From positions 62,001-126,000 of the forward strand of contig CAITIE010000084.1 of NCBI GenBank assembly GCA_903892355.1: a DNA stretch of 64,000 nucleotides. Direction: 5' to 3'. Positions 48,338-56,812 of the stretch are shown piece after piece (within the stretch, counting starts at the first letter, position 1; each line of letters opens with the position of its first letter). Below the pieces are notes generated by a model. It was not told the origin of the DNA, did not search any database, and worked only from the letters and a program-made list of their open reading frames with translations. Source of the stretch: an uncultured Pirellula sp. Its GTDB lineage: Bacteria; Planctomycetota; Planctomycetia; Pirellulales; Pirellulaceae. Made by a program: the position numbers and the translations under genes.

Positions 48338-48904
48338 ATGAGACACTTACGTAAAGGTCGCGTGCTCGGGCGGAGCCCATCCCATCGAAAAGCGCTCTTC
48401 CGAAACTTGGCATCGGCGATTTTCTTGACCGAACGTGAAACCACCGAGTTGGATACCAACGTACCTAAGGTGCCTGGGCGGATCATCACCACGATCGAAA
48501 AGGCGAAGGAAATTCGTCCGATCGTTGAAAAGTGCATCACCATCGCTCGCAAGGGGTTGGCTGCCGAAGCCGAGGCGACTCAATTCGCAACCACTGCGGA
48601 ACGAGGTAGCGAAGAGTGGAAGAAATGGCGAAAGAGCGACGCATGGCAAAAGTGGGCCCAAGCTCGCTCGCCAGGTGTAACCGCTCGACGTCGCGTTCTC
48701 TCGATGCTCCGCGACAAAGAGGCAGTTCGCGTGCTTTTCGACAAGGTTGCTCCGCGGTTTACCGATCGGCCGGGTGGGTATACTCGGATCATGCGTTTGG
48801 CAAAGCCACGCGTAGGTGACAACGGTACTCGTGCAATTCTTGAGTTCGTTGGCAAGAACGACCGAGTGTCGAAGAAGTCCAGCAAGCCAGCTTTCGAAGG
48901 CTAG
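48338..48904 (+). CDS. rplQ: Ribosomal protein L17 with an internal insertion
   Basis: L17 binds domain III of 23S rRNA near the exit tunnel. The 188-residue product has the normal start (MRHLRKGRVLGRSPSHRKAL) and the usual C-terminal part (ARRRVLSMLRDKEAVRVLFD, RFTDRPGGYTRIMRL). Between ITIARKG and ARRRVL about 45 extra residues are inserted, rich in Ala, Glu, Trp and Lys (GSEEWKKWRKSDAWQKWAQA). Most bacterial L17 proteins are around 120-130 residues; I take the insertion as a lineage feature. Last gene of the group, followed by a terminator. Confidence 0.94.
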   Translation: MRHLRKGRVLGRSPSHRKALFRNLASAIFLTERETTELDTNVPKVPGRIITTIEKAKEIRPIVEKCITIARKGLAAEAEATQFATTAERGSEEWKKWRKSDAWQKWAQARSPGVTARRRVLSMLRDKEAVRVLFDKVAPRFTDRPGGYTRIMRLAKPRVGDNGTRAILEFVGKNDRVSKKSSKPAFEG

Positions 48905-48936
48905 CGGTTGCCGCTCGATGCGGACGAATAACTCAG

Positions 48937-48968
48937 AACGCCGGGGCGACCCGGCGTTTTTCGTTTTT
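48937..48968 (+). terminator. Intrinsic terminator behind rplQ
   Basis: AACGCCGGG at 48937-48945 pairs with CCCGGCGTT at 48950-48958 around a 4-nt loop and is followed by TTTCGTTTTT. Confidence 0.92.
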
Positions 48969-49045
48969 CAAGCCAGCAAATCCGTAAGTCATCTTGGGTT
49001 TGTTGTGCGACGAACATAGTGTTTAGACTAAGCGCATCACGGTGT

Positions 49046-49203
49046 TTGGAGTAAGCTAATAGCACTCCAACTCGCGAGGAAAGTCGCGAGAGAAATTCGC
49101 GTCAAGGTATTCACTTCCTCGGATTGGAAGGCCTTTCGCGACGCACTGATTCTAGAGGGGATTCTCTGAGGTCAACGGAGACGGTTCCCGGTGCGGGTCG
49201 TTG
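49046..49203 (+). promoter_or_regulatory. Hairpin-rich leader upstream of metH
   Basis: Two perfect hairpins are back to back: TTGGAGT/ACTCCAA (49046-49052 with 49064-49070, and an inner GCT/AGC pair) and CTCGCGA/TCGCGAG (49071-49077 with 49084-49090, loop GGAAAG). A third, nested structure lies closer to the gene: CAACG at 49173 with CGTTG at 49199 around CCCG-GTG-CGGG. I could not match this to a known SAM, SAH or cobalamin riboswitch consensus. It may be a regulatory leader, but that is unproven. Confidence 0.45.
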
Positions 49204-49227
49204 GAGATTCGATAGAGAAATTAGATC

Positions 49228-52200
49228 ATGGGTCGACAGACATCGAGTAACGAACTTCCTGGGTTGATCCGCGAGCGGATCCATGTGCTCGATGGGGCCA
49301 TGGGAACGATGATTCAGCGTCTCGAGCTGAATGAGGCTGCGGTGCGTGGGGAGCGGTTTGCAGGGCATCACAAGGATCTGGTCCGATTCAGCGATTTGCT
49401 TTGTTTGACGCGGCCCGACGATATTACAGATATTCATTACGCGTATCTCCAAGCGGGGGCCGATATCGTCGAGACCAACTCGTTTGGTGCGTCACCGATC
49501 GGCATGGCGGAGATGGAACTGCCAACAGAGTTGGTGCGGGAATTGAACTACGCCGCCGTGGATTGCGCCCGCAAGGCGATCGATCGCATTCTGCGAGAGG
49601 ATCCGTCAAGGCCGCGTTATGTCGCAGGAAGTATTGGCCCGACGACCAAGCAATTAGCGATCAGCACCAAGGTCGAAGATGCTGCCAATCGCGACGTTGA
49701 TTTCATGGAGATGGTGGAGAGCTACAAGGTGCAGATCGCCCATTTGGTGGAAGCGGGCGTTGACATTCTGCTCCCTGAAACGGCGATCGATACATTAAAC
49801 CTCAAGTCATGTCTCTTTGCGATCAGCGAATACTTCCGTGAGTCGGGACGTCGGGTACCTGTGATGGTTAGCGCTACGTTCGACAAAGGTGGACGCACCT
49901 TTGTGAGCGGCCAAACCGTCGAAGCGTTTTGGAATGCAGTAAGTCATTTCCCGATGCTCAGTGTGGGCATGAATTGCGCGATGGGGCCAGATATCATGCG
50001 TCCGCACATCGAGGAGATGTCTAGGGTGTCGAGCGTTGGGATCTCTTGCCATCCCAACGCGGGTTTGCCCAACGCGTTTGGCCAATATGACTTAACCCCA
50101 TCGAAGATGGCGGACTACATCGAGGATTTCGCTTCGAGCGGATGGTTGAATATTGTCGGGGGGTGTTGCGGTTCCAATCCGGACCACATTCGGGCTATTT
50201 CAGAACGGGTCGCTAAGATCAAGCCTCGGGTGGATCCTGAGCCCATTGTATGGACGCGGTTGAGCGGTCAAGAAGCCACGACATTGAGACCGGAAACGCA
50301 ATTCACGATGGTGGGTGAGCGCACGAACGTTACAGGTTCGCGTGCCTTTGCGAACTTGATTCGGAACGACAAGTACGAGGAGGCCGTTGAAGTTGCGCGG
50401 CATCAAGTCCAAAACGGTGCCACGATCATCGACATCAATATGGATGATGCGTTGCTCGACGGAGCTGCGGCCATGACGCGATTCCTTCGGCTGATCGCTG
50501 GGGACTCGGTCGCTGCGTCGGTGCCTGTGATGATCGATTCCTCGAAATGGGAAGTATTGGAAGCCGGGCTGCAGAATGTTCAAGGCAAGGCGATAGTCAA
50601 CAGCATCAGCCTCAAGGATGGTGAAGAGGAGTTTCTGCGCCGGGCCCGGTTGGTGCGTCAGTACGGTGCTGCCGTCGTGGTGATGGCGTTCGATGAGAAC
50701 GGTCAAGCCACCGAGACGTCGGAAAAGGCGAGGATCTGCAAGCGAGCTTATGACTTGCTCATCGATCAAGTCCATTTCCAGCCGCAGGACATCATTTTCG
50801 ACCCCAACATTTTGACGGTCGCCACGGGGATTGAGGAGCACGATAATTACGCGGTGAACTTTATTGACGCGTGCCGATTGATCAAGAAACAATGTCCGAG
50901 GTCGCGTATTTCTGGTGGGGTCAGCAACATCAGTTTTTCGTTCCGTGGCAATGATGTCGTGCGCGAAGCGATGCATTCCGCGTTCCTGTACCACGCCATC
51001 CAAGCGGGAATGGATATGGGGATTGTGAACGCGGGGCAATTGGCGGTTTATGAGGATATCCCGAAGGAGCTTTTGGAGCATGTCGAGGATGTGCTTCTCA
51101 ATCGCCGATCGGACGCCACCGAGAGATTGCTCGTCCTGGCTGAGTCGTACAAAGGGTCCGGTACCAAGAAGTCGGTAGGTGAGAACCTCGAATGGAGAGA
51201 CAGGCCTGTTCATGAGCGATTGAAGCATGCCTTGATTCACGGCATCGACAAGTTCATTGAGGTCGACACGGAAGAGGCGAGGCAATCCTGCACAAGGTGC
51301 TTGGAAGTCATCGAAGGGCCGCTGATGTCAGGCATGAGTGTCGTCGGCGACCTGTTCGGTGCCGGTAAGATGTTCTTACCTCAGGTGGTCAAAAGTGCCC
51401 GCGTGATGAAGAAGTCGGTGGGCTATTTGCAACCGTTCATGGAGAAAGAAAAACAAGAGGCTGGGTTGGAAGGTCAAGCGTTTCGTGGCAAGGTCTTGAT
51501 GGCGACGGTGAAAGGGGACGTGCACGATATCGGGAAAAACATCGTAGGCGTGGTGCTGGGCTGCAACAACTACCAAGTGATCGATCTGGGTGTAATGTGC
51601 TCGTGCGAAAAGATTCTCGAGGAAGCTGTCAAGCATGGCGTTGAAGTGATCGGTTTGTCCGGATTGATCACACCGAGCCTCGATGAAATGACCCATGTTG
51701 CGAGAGAGATGCAGCGCACTGGAATGAAGATTCCGTTGTTGATCGGAGGTGCCACCACATCGGCGAAGCATACCGCTGTGAAAATAGCCCCGTATTATCA
51801 AGAGCCCGTCGTGCATGTGCTCGACGCATCCCGATGCGTTGGAGTTGTAGAGTCGCTGTGCAGTAAACAGTCCAAGCCCTCGTACGTGGAGAATAATCGC
51901 AAGCTACAGGAGGAGTTGAGGGCGAGTTACGAGGCGAGGCAGATCAAGTTGGTGCCGTATGCCGAAGCGTTATCCAAGCGGTTTGCGACCGATTGGAGCA
52001 CGGTTCGCATCGACAAGCCATCCTTTATGGGGCCTCGCGTTATCAAGAACTACTCGCTTGAGAAAATCGCGAAATACATCGATTGGTCTCCGTTCTTCAT
52101 GGCGTGGGAACTGCGAGGGAAGTACCCAAAGATCTTGCAGGATGACGTGGTCGGGACGGAGGCGAAGAAGCTTTTTGATGATGCCAATAAGATGCTATTC

Positions 52201-52926
52201 GATTGCATCACCCAAGGCCGATTGGTAGCCAATGCGATCTACGGTTTCTGGCCTGCAGCCTCCGACGGGGATGATGTGGTGCTGTACACCGATGAATCGC
52301 GCAGCGTCGAGTTTCGCCGGTTTCATTTCTTGCGGCAGCAATGGGAACGCAAAGGACAAACCGACTTCCGCTCATTGGCGGATTACATCGCCCCGATTGG
52401 TTCCGGGCGGCAGGACTACATGGGTGCGTTCGTGGTAACGGCTGGACAAGGAGCCGATGAAATCGCCAAAGAGTTCGAGAGCAAGCATGATGATTACTCA
52501 TCGATCATGGTCAAAGCGATCGCAGATCGATTGGCGGAGGCGTTCGCTGAACTGATGCACGAGCAAGCCCGATTGGATTGGGGGTATGGAATCGAAGAGC
52601 AGCTGACCAATGAGCAGCTGATCGAGGAAGAGTATCGTGGCATCCGCCCTGCGCCGGGTTACCCAGCCTGTCCGGACCATACCGAAAAGAAGATTCTCTT
52701 TGACATGCTCGACGTGGAGAAGGCGATCGGAGTCAAGCTGACCGAGTCCTGCGCGATGTGGCCTGCGGCGAGCGTGAGCGGTTTCTATTTCGGGCATCCC
52801 GAGTCGCGGTATTTCGCGGTCGATCGAATCACCAAGGACCAAGTCGATGCGTATGCATCGCGAAAAGGAATGAGCGTTCGGGAGGTGGAGCGTTGGCTCT
52901 CTCCCAATTTGGGGTATGAACCTTAG
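49228..52926 (+). CDS. metH: Cobalamin-dependent methionine synthase, full length
   Basis: MetH transfers the methyl group of methyltetrahydrofolate to homocysteine through cobalamin. The 1232-residue product has all four modules in order: homocysteine-binding ([12 protein letters not shown], zinc ligands in [14 protein letters not shown]), pterin-binding ([17 protein letters not shown]), cobalamin-binding ([19 protein letters not shown] with the lower-ligand His, about residue 765), and the reactivation domain ([35 protein letters not shown]). Length is normal. It has a structured leader and is followed after 18 bp by the NfeD-like gene, which may be co-transcribed. Confidence 0.96.
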   Translation: MGRQTSSNELPGLIRERIHVLDGAMGTMIQRLELNEAAVRGERFAGHHKDLVRFSDLLCLTRPDDITDIHYAYLQAGADIVETNSFGASPIGMAEMELPTELVRELNYAAVDCARKAIDRILREDPSRPRYVAGSIGPTTKQLAISTKVEDAANRDVDFMEMVESYKVQIAHLVEAGVDILLPETAIDTLNLKSCLFAISEYFRESGRRVPVMVSATFDKGGRTFVSGQTVEAFWNAVSHFPMLSVGMNCAMGPDIMRPHIEEMSRVSSVGISCHPNAGLPNAFGQYDLTPSKMADYIEDFASSGWLNIVGGCCGSNPDHIRAISERVAKIKPRVDPEPIVWTRLSGQEATTLRPETQFTMVGERTNVTGSRAFANLIRNDKYEEAVEVARHQVQNGATIIDINMDDALLDGAAAMTRFLRLIAGDSVAASVPVMIDSSKWEVLEAGLQNVQGKAIVNSISLKDGEEEFLRRARLVRQYGAAVVVMAFDENGQATETSEKARICKRAYDLLIDQVHFQPQDIIFDPNILTVATGIEEHDNYAVNFIDACRLIKKQCPRSRISGGVSNISFSFRGNDVVREAMHSAFLYHAIQAGMDMGIVNAGQLAVYEDIPKELLEHVEDVLLNRRSDATERLLVLAESYKGSGTKKSVGENLEWRDRPVHERLKHALIHGIDKFIEVDTEEARQSCTRCLEVIEGPLMSGMSVVGDLFGAGKMFLPQVVKSARVMKKSVGYLQPFMEKEKQEAGLEGQAFRGKVLMATVKGDVHDIGKNIVGVVLGCNNYQVIDLGVMCSCEKILEEAVKHGVEVIGLSGLITPSLDEMTHVAREMQRTGMKIPLLIGGATTSAKHTAVKIAPYYQEPVVHVLDASRCVGVVESLCSKQSKPSYVENNRKLQEELRASYEARQIKLVPYAEALSKRFATDWSTVRIDKPSFMGPRVIKNYSLEKIAKYIDWSPFFMAWELRGKYPKILQDDVVGTEAKKLFDDANKMLFDCITQGRLVANAIYGFWPAASDGDDVVLYTDESRSVEFRRFHFLRQQWERKGQTDFRSLADYIAPIGSGRQDYMGAFVVTAGQGADEIAKEFESKHDDYSSIMVKAIADRLAEAFAELMHEQARLDWGYGIEEQLTNEQLIEEEYRGIRPAPGYPACPDHTEKKILFDMLDVEKAIGVKLTESCAMWPAASVSGFYFGHPESRYFAVDRITKDQVDAYASRKGMSVREVERWLSPNLGYEP

Positions 52927-52944
52927 GCATCCAGCGAGGGGATC

Positions 52945-53523
52945 ATGGAGACTGCGCTCGCGATTGCGTTTCTGCTGTTCATTGCCGCGTTGGTGGTGTT
53001 TGTGATCGATTTGATGATCCCGACCGGTGGGATTTTGATCGCCGTCACCGGATTGCTTGGATTTGGAGCTGTGGTGTTTGCGTTTCGGCACAGTCCTGCT
53101 AGCGGCTATTGGATGCTCATCGCGACGTTGGCTTGCATTCCCGTCATGATGTTTGTGCTTCTCTACGTTTGGCCCCATACTCCTTTCGGGAAACGGATGA
53201 TTGCCAAGCCTGACTCTCCGGGGGAGTTCGTCTGGTCGGACGCCGCCGCCGTTGGTGATCCGACGTTGCTCATCGGAGCAACAGGCCAAACCGAGACCGA
53301 GTTTTTGCCTCACGGTTTGGTTCGAATTGCGGAAAAGAGTTACGAGGCGGTCAGCGATTCAGGGCCCATCGACCCGGGTGTTTGGGTCAAGGTGACGCGG
53401 CTGGACGTAGGTAGATTGGTGGTAATCCCTGTCCGAACACGAAGCGGAGACGAGGAACCGATGTCATCCGGTTCGGGGCTCGATCGACCGAGCAGCGAGC
53501 TCAATCTCGATTCGTTGGAGTGA
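52945..53523 (+). CDS. NfeD-like membrane protein
   Basis: The 192-residue product has three hydrophobic segments (residues about 4-25, 27-50 and 58-80) followed by a soluble beta-barrel-like OB fold (LLIGATGQTETEFLPHGLVR, GVWVKVTRLDVGRLVVIPV), the layout of NfeD proteins, here without the ClpP-like protease half. Such proteins are linked with stomatin-type membrane quality control. It starts 18 bp after metH, with GAGGGGATC before the ATG, and probably shares its transcript; a functional link to methionine synthesis is not obvious. Confidence 0.8.
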   Translation: METALAIAFLLFIAALVVFVIDLMIPTGGILIAVTGLLGFGAVVFAFRHSPASGYWMLIATLACIPVMMFVLLYVWPHTPFGKRMIAKPDSPGEFVWSDAAAVGDPTLLIGATGQTETEFLPHGLVRIAEKSYEAVSDSGPIDPGVWVKVTRLDVGRLVVIPVRTRSGDEEPMSSGSGLDRPSSELNLDSLE

Positions 53524-53535
53524 GTCGGCTGCTTC

Positions 53536-53955
53536 TTATTTCTCGGAATCGAAACCAGACTTGGCGAGTTCTTCATAGCCCGGCTTGAGCGGTCGCACGT
53601 CGTAGCCGTACTTCTTTAGGATTTTTGCGGCCCGGAGAGAACGGTAGCCAACGGCGCAGTACGTGTAGACAATTTTGTCCTTCGCGACCTTTTCGCGGAC
53701 TTGATCCTCTTTGATTTTATCCTGCAGATCCCGCCAAGGGAGCAGCGTGGCCCCTTTGATGTGTCCCGCGTTCCATTCAATAAGATCGCGGACGTCGACG
53801 AGAACCGCCTTCTTGGCTTCGATGTTTTGCTTGACGGTCTCTAACGAATCCTTGGTGTGTTCTTTGGGCTCGTCATTTCGATCGTCTGCCATCGAAAACG
53901 AGAGTGCAATGAAGCAAAGAACAAGGGCCTGTGGGAGCAAGGAGAAGCGCATCAT
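53536..53955 (-). CDS. Secreted rhodanese-domain protein
   Basis: The 139-residue product has a signal peptide (SLLPQALVLCFIALSFSMA) and one rhodanese domain: VLVDVRDLIEWNAGHIKGA and the active-site loop YCAVGYRS with the catalytic Cys. Single-domain rhodaneses transfer sulfane sulfur; the periplasmic site suggests thiosulfate or redox chemistry, but the acceptor is unknown. AGGAAC lies upstream of the ATG. It is convergent with the NfeD-like gene (12 bp apart). Confidence 0.9.
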   Translation of the reverse strand: MMRFSLLPQALVLCFIALSFSMADDRNDEPKEHTKDSLETVKQNIEAKKAVLVDVRDLIEWNAGHIKGATLLPWRDLQDKIKEDQVREKVAKDKIVYTYCAVGYRSLRAAKILKKYGYDVRPLKPGYEELAKSGFDSEK

Positions 53956-54482
53956 GGCTAAAAGTTCCTAATTGCGGAATCGAGTCGATTGAAAGCAACC
54001 CATGGACCTACCCACACCGGTGCTGGACCGAATGGGAGAGTCGATGGGGGAATACGGCTGATTCAAAGAAACGATCGGTAGGCACATTATCCGACTGACG
54101 ACAGAGCCTAGAGGGCGTTCAGGCTATAGATCGCATCAGTTCTCTTCGAATCGACAGTCATTTATAGGCATCGAAGTCCAGGATTGTCAACGACACCTTG
54201 CTCGATGGCAACAATGAGCGGCCGACGAAGCAAGTATATATCACAAATGCGCGGTGATAGCGAAATCGACGTGGATTGTGCGTCGTGGCTTGTGCAATCG
54301 TTATACGTGTTACGAGGGAAACGGGGGGGGCTCTGAGTTGTTAGGAAACAACGGTTGATCGCAACGATTTCGATTGGGCGGCCGATGAAATTGGCGAGAT
54401 AAAATAAGCGGATCGAAAGGAATCGGCCGCAGGAAAGAGATGTTGGAGTGTAAGCGATCGGGAGCAGAAAAGGAGTTCGCCC
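53956..54482. other. Divergent spacer of about 530 bp, no gene seen
   Basis: It must hold the promoters of the rhodanese and lipoprotein genes. I see no repeat array or clear promoter; a GGGGGGG run at about 54325 and AAGGAG just before the downstream gene are the only notable items. Confidence 0.5.
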
Positions 54483-55247
54483 ATGAGATCCTTCTTTTGG
54501 TTGGCTTTGGCGGTGGCATGTATTTCCATGGATTTGGGATGCGCCCCACGGGTGCGGGTCAAATCGAATCCTGGGCCACACGATCAAGGAATACGGTACT
54601 ACAGGCCGAAGCCCTATCTGCTAATCTCAAACATTGCAGATGGCGTTCTCAACGAAAATGGTAAGCCAGGACGCGCGGTTTTAGATGAACGGTACGTCGA
54701 TATTCAGCTTCAGTATTTGCCCGATTTCGAAGAGGAATATGCCATCGACGTACGGACGGGGTTTGGCGTCGCGGATGTCGCCATCACCCTCGAAGACGGA
54801 TGGAATTTGACCTCCATCAACCAGAAGCTCGATTCGCAGACCGATGAAAATCTGAAGGCTGCTGCCGATTTGATGGGTAGTGTCGCAAGTGCTGCAGGTG
54901 CTGGCTCGCGTGTTTCGGATCCAGGAAAAACGACATCGCCAGCGTTTCGGGTCAAGGCGACGAATGTTCCTTTGGGGTATTACGAATCGGTTATCGGGCG
55001 AGACGGTTGCGGCCGCAAGCGGCTTTATGGATTCCGGTACGTAGGTTTTATTCCGTACCAATCGTGCCCGACATCGATGAGTGGCAGCGAATGCGGCAAC
55101 TGCCAGAGCACCGAGATTTATGGCTTGGTGTTCGAAAATGATGCGATGGTCTTCCGGCCACTGCATCGCGTTGAAAGCCTTGTCAATTCCTCAGACATCG
55201 TCGAGCGAGTCTCATCGCTGGACGTGCAAAGTGGAGTTGTACGTTGA
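54483..55247 (+). CDS. Lipoprotein of unknown function
   Basis: The 254-residue product starts MRSFFWLALAVACISM and has a lipobox ending in DLGC, so it is probably lipidated. Behind it is a YYRPKPYLLIS segment, a predominantly beta domain (VDIQLQYLPDFEEEYAIDV, VADVAITLEDGWNLTSINQK), an Ala-rich linker and a Cys-rich C-terminal region (GRDGCGRKRLYGFRYVGFIP, ECGNCQS). I do not recognise a family. AAGGAG at good spacing defines the start. Its last 36 bp overlap the end of the convergent zinc-ribbon gene. Confidence 0.75.
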   Translation: MRSFFWLALAVACISMDLGCAPRVRVKSNPGPHDQGIRYYRPKPYLLISNIADGVLNENGKPGRAVLDERYVDIQLQYLPDFEEEYAIDVRTGFGVADVAITLEDGWNLTSINQKLDSQTDENLKAAADLMGSVASAAGAGSRVSDPGKTTSPAFRVKATNVPLGYYESVIGRDGCGRKRLYGFRYVGFIPYQSCPTSMSGSECGNCQSTEIYGLVFENDAMVFRPLHRVESLVNSSDIVERVSSLDVQSGVVR

Positions 55248-55499
55248 TTGGCAAGCCTGCTGCAATTGCTTGTCGGCTTGTGCGAGCAGCGTATCGACCC
55301 TTGAGTCCAAGCTTTCGCGAGGAAGTGCGTGGGGGAGTTCGCGAGGAAGTGCATGGGGGACGTGGGATGGAGCGCTGGTAGCGCAAAACTCGGCGCTGCA
55401 CGCGTGGCAGCGAACCTGTTTGCCGTGCAGTTCGATCGGGACATGCAGTTTCCTACCGCACGTGGGGCATGATCCGACAAAGCGAATGGATCCTGTCAT
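55212..55499 (-). CDS. Small zinc-ribbon protein
   Basis: The 95-residue product (from MTGSIRFVGS) has one zinc ribbon of the MJ0042 type: CPTCGRKLHVPIELHGKQVR followed by CHACSAEF, four cysteines in two CXXC pairs. A 24-bp in-frame duplication then encodes HALPREL repeats, followed by a helical tail (LDSRVDTLLAQADKQLQQA). Such ribbons are frequent at the ends of planctomycete membrane or secretion proteins. The function is unknown. It overlaps the lipoprotein gene tail to tail by 36 bp. Confidence 0.7.
   Translation of the reverse strand: MTGSIRFVGSCPTCGRKLHVPIELHGKQVRCHACSAEFCATSAPSHVPHALPRELPHALPRESLDSRVDTLLAQADKQLQQACQSTYNSTLHVQR
55314..55361. repeat. In-frame 24-bp x 2 repeat inside the zinc-ribbon gene
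   Basis: Two adjacent 24-bp units begin TTCGCGAGGAAGTGC and differ at two bases. They encode the repeated LPRELPHA-type octapeptide on the minus strand. Confidence 0.92.
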
Positions 55500-55838
55500 C
55501 GGTTTTGCTTCCCTGTTTGCCAGAAAATCCTGTGTACCCAAAAATTCCTGAAAGGGGAGACGTGGTCGCTGCCGCAATCAAGGGAGCTGATTATTGTGGC
55601 GTATTCTTCCTCTGTCAATATCTTAATGTGGTTTTCGAGCCCTGTATGCCATGTGAAATTGCATGGTTGGGGTGGGGGAACAGGGGAAACCAGGGGGAAA
55701 GATGGATGGTGGGACCGGCAGAAGGACCCGCAGAGGGACCCAAGGTGTCCGAGGGGTGCCGTTTGATAGGTGGATTCGGAGCTTGGAGTTGGTTGTTGGA
55801 ATGGGATTTTGAGGAATCGTGGACGACGCGGCCTTGGA

Positions 55839-55853
55839 GTGCTAGCATTGCAC
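55839..55853. promoter_or_regulatory. Candidate operator upstream of imuA
   Basis: GTGCTAGCATTGCAC has inverted GTGC/GCAC ends seven bases apart and lies 32 bp before the imuA start. imuAB operons are often under LexA control, but I cannot match this to a known planctomycete LexA site. The 386-bp spacer upstream holds no other feature. Confidence 0.3.
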
Positions 55854-55885
55854 GCAGAGGTGGCTCTGATCCGGTGTAGGGAAAC

Positions 55886-56812
55886 ATGGCAAACGAAGCA
55901 ACAGAATCGATGGCTGCAGGTAGGGCAACAGGGCATGTGACGGGTCGGCAGGCGGGTCATATTGCAGTGGGGGCTTTGGACGGTTTCGTTGCCGGAGTGG
56001 GGGAGACTCGTCAGGACCAAGTATCTCGGTTATCGCGAGAGATTCGAGCATTGGAGACGGCCGGGCGTCCGGGAGGGGTGCGTGTTTCGAGCGGGAGTGT
56101 TGGCATGGACCGATGCCTTCCCGGTGGTGGGTATGCGAAAGGAAGCATGCTGGAGTTGGTTCATGGAGGGATGAGCCATCGCCGTGGATTGTTTTGCGGC
56201 ATGGGATTGATGGGGTTGGGGGTTCGTATTGCGAAGGAGTGGATTTCCGATGGCAGCTATATGGTGATCCTCGATCGCGATCGCCAGTTTTATGCGCCAG
56301 GGGTGGCTGCGATGGGTGTACCCTTGGAGCGGTTGATTGTGTTGCAACCCAGTTCGGAGTCGGATGCGATTTGGGGGATGGATCAAGCGTTGCGGAACAG
56401 TGCTGTCGGTGCCGTGGTGGCGTGGGTGCATCGTTTGGAGGACCGGGTGGCAAGGCGTTTGCAGCTGGCGACGGAGCATGGGGGAGGAGTAGGTGTTTTG
56501 CTGCGAGATTTTCATTCGTCCCGCACGAGTCCGAGTTGGTCGGATGTGCAGTGGCGAGTGCGAGGTTCCGGTAACGTTGCCGATCATGCTTCCCGTGGCA
56601 CTGTGGATTGGCAGAAGCGGTGGTATGACATGGAGTTGACGCGAGCGATTGGGGGGCGGGTAGGAAGTCGGTTGCGTCTTGGGATAGACGCAAGCGGAGA
56701 TTGGATCGAAGAATCACGGGAGTCGGGAGCCTCGCATGAGCAAAAGAGTTCTTTGCATTTGGCTGCCCAATTGGCCCAGCCAGCGCGCAGCCGCCGAGAA
56801 ATGGCGGGCTGA
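55886..56812 (+). CDS. imuA: ImuA-like RecA-related protein
   Basis: ImuA is a RecA-like partner of ImuB in damage-induced mutagenesis. The 308-residue product has a RecA-like core: MDRCLPGGGYAKGSMLELVH, a strand YMVILDRDRQFYAPGVAAMG, LERLIVLQP and AVVAWVHRLEDRVARRLQLA. Where RecA has its Walker A, the sequence reads HGGMSHRRG, without the GKT/S lysine, so ATP hydrolysis is doubtful. The N-terminal 35 residues are Gly/Ala-rich. It overlaps imuB by 77 bp in another frame, so both are translated from one RNA. The usual third partner, DnaE2, is not in the window. Confidence 0.85.
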   Translation: MANEATESMAAGRATGHVTGRQAGHIAVGALDGFVAGVGETRQDQVSRLSREIRALETAGRPGGVRVSSGSVGMDRCLPGGGYAKGSMLELVHGGMSHRRGLFCGMGLMGLGVRIAKEWISDGSYMVILDRDRQFYAPGVAAMGVPLERLIVLQPSSESDAIWGMDQALRNSAVGAVVAWVHRLEDRVARRLQLATEHGGGVGVLLRDFHSSRTSPSWSDVQWRVRGSGNVADHASRGTVDWQKRWYDMELTRAIGGRVGSRLRLGIDASGDWIEESRESGASHEQKSSLHLAAQLAQPARSRREMAG

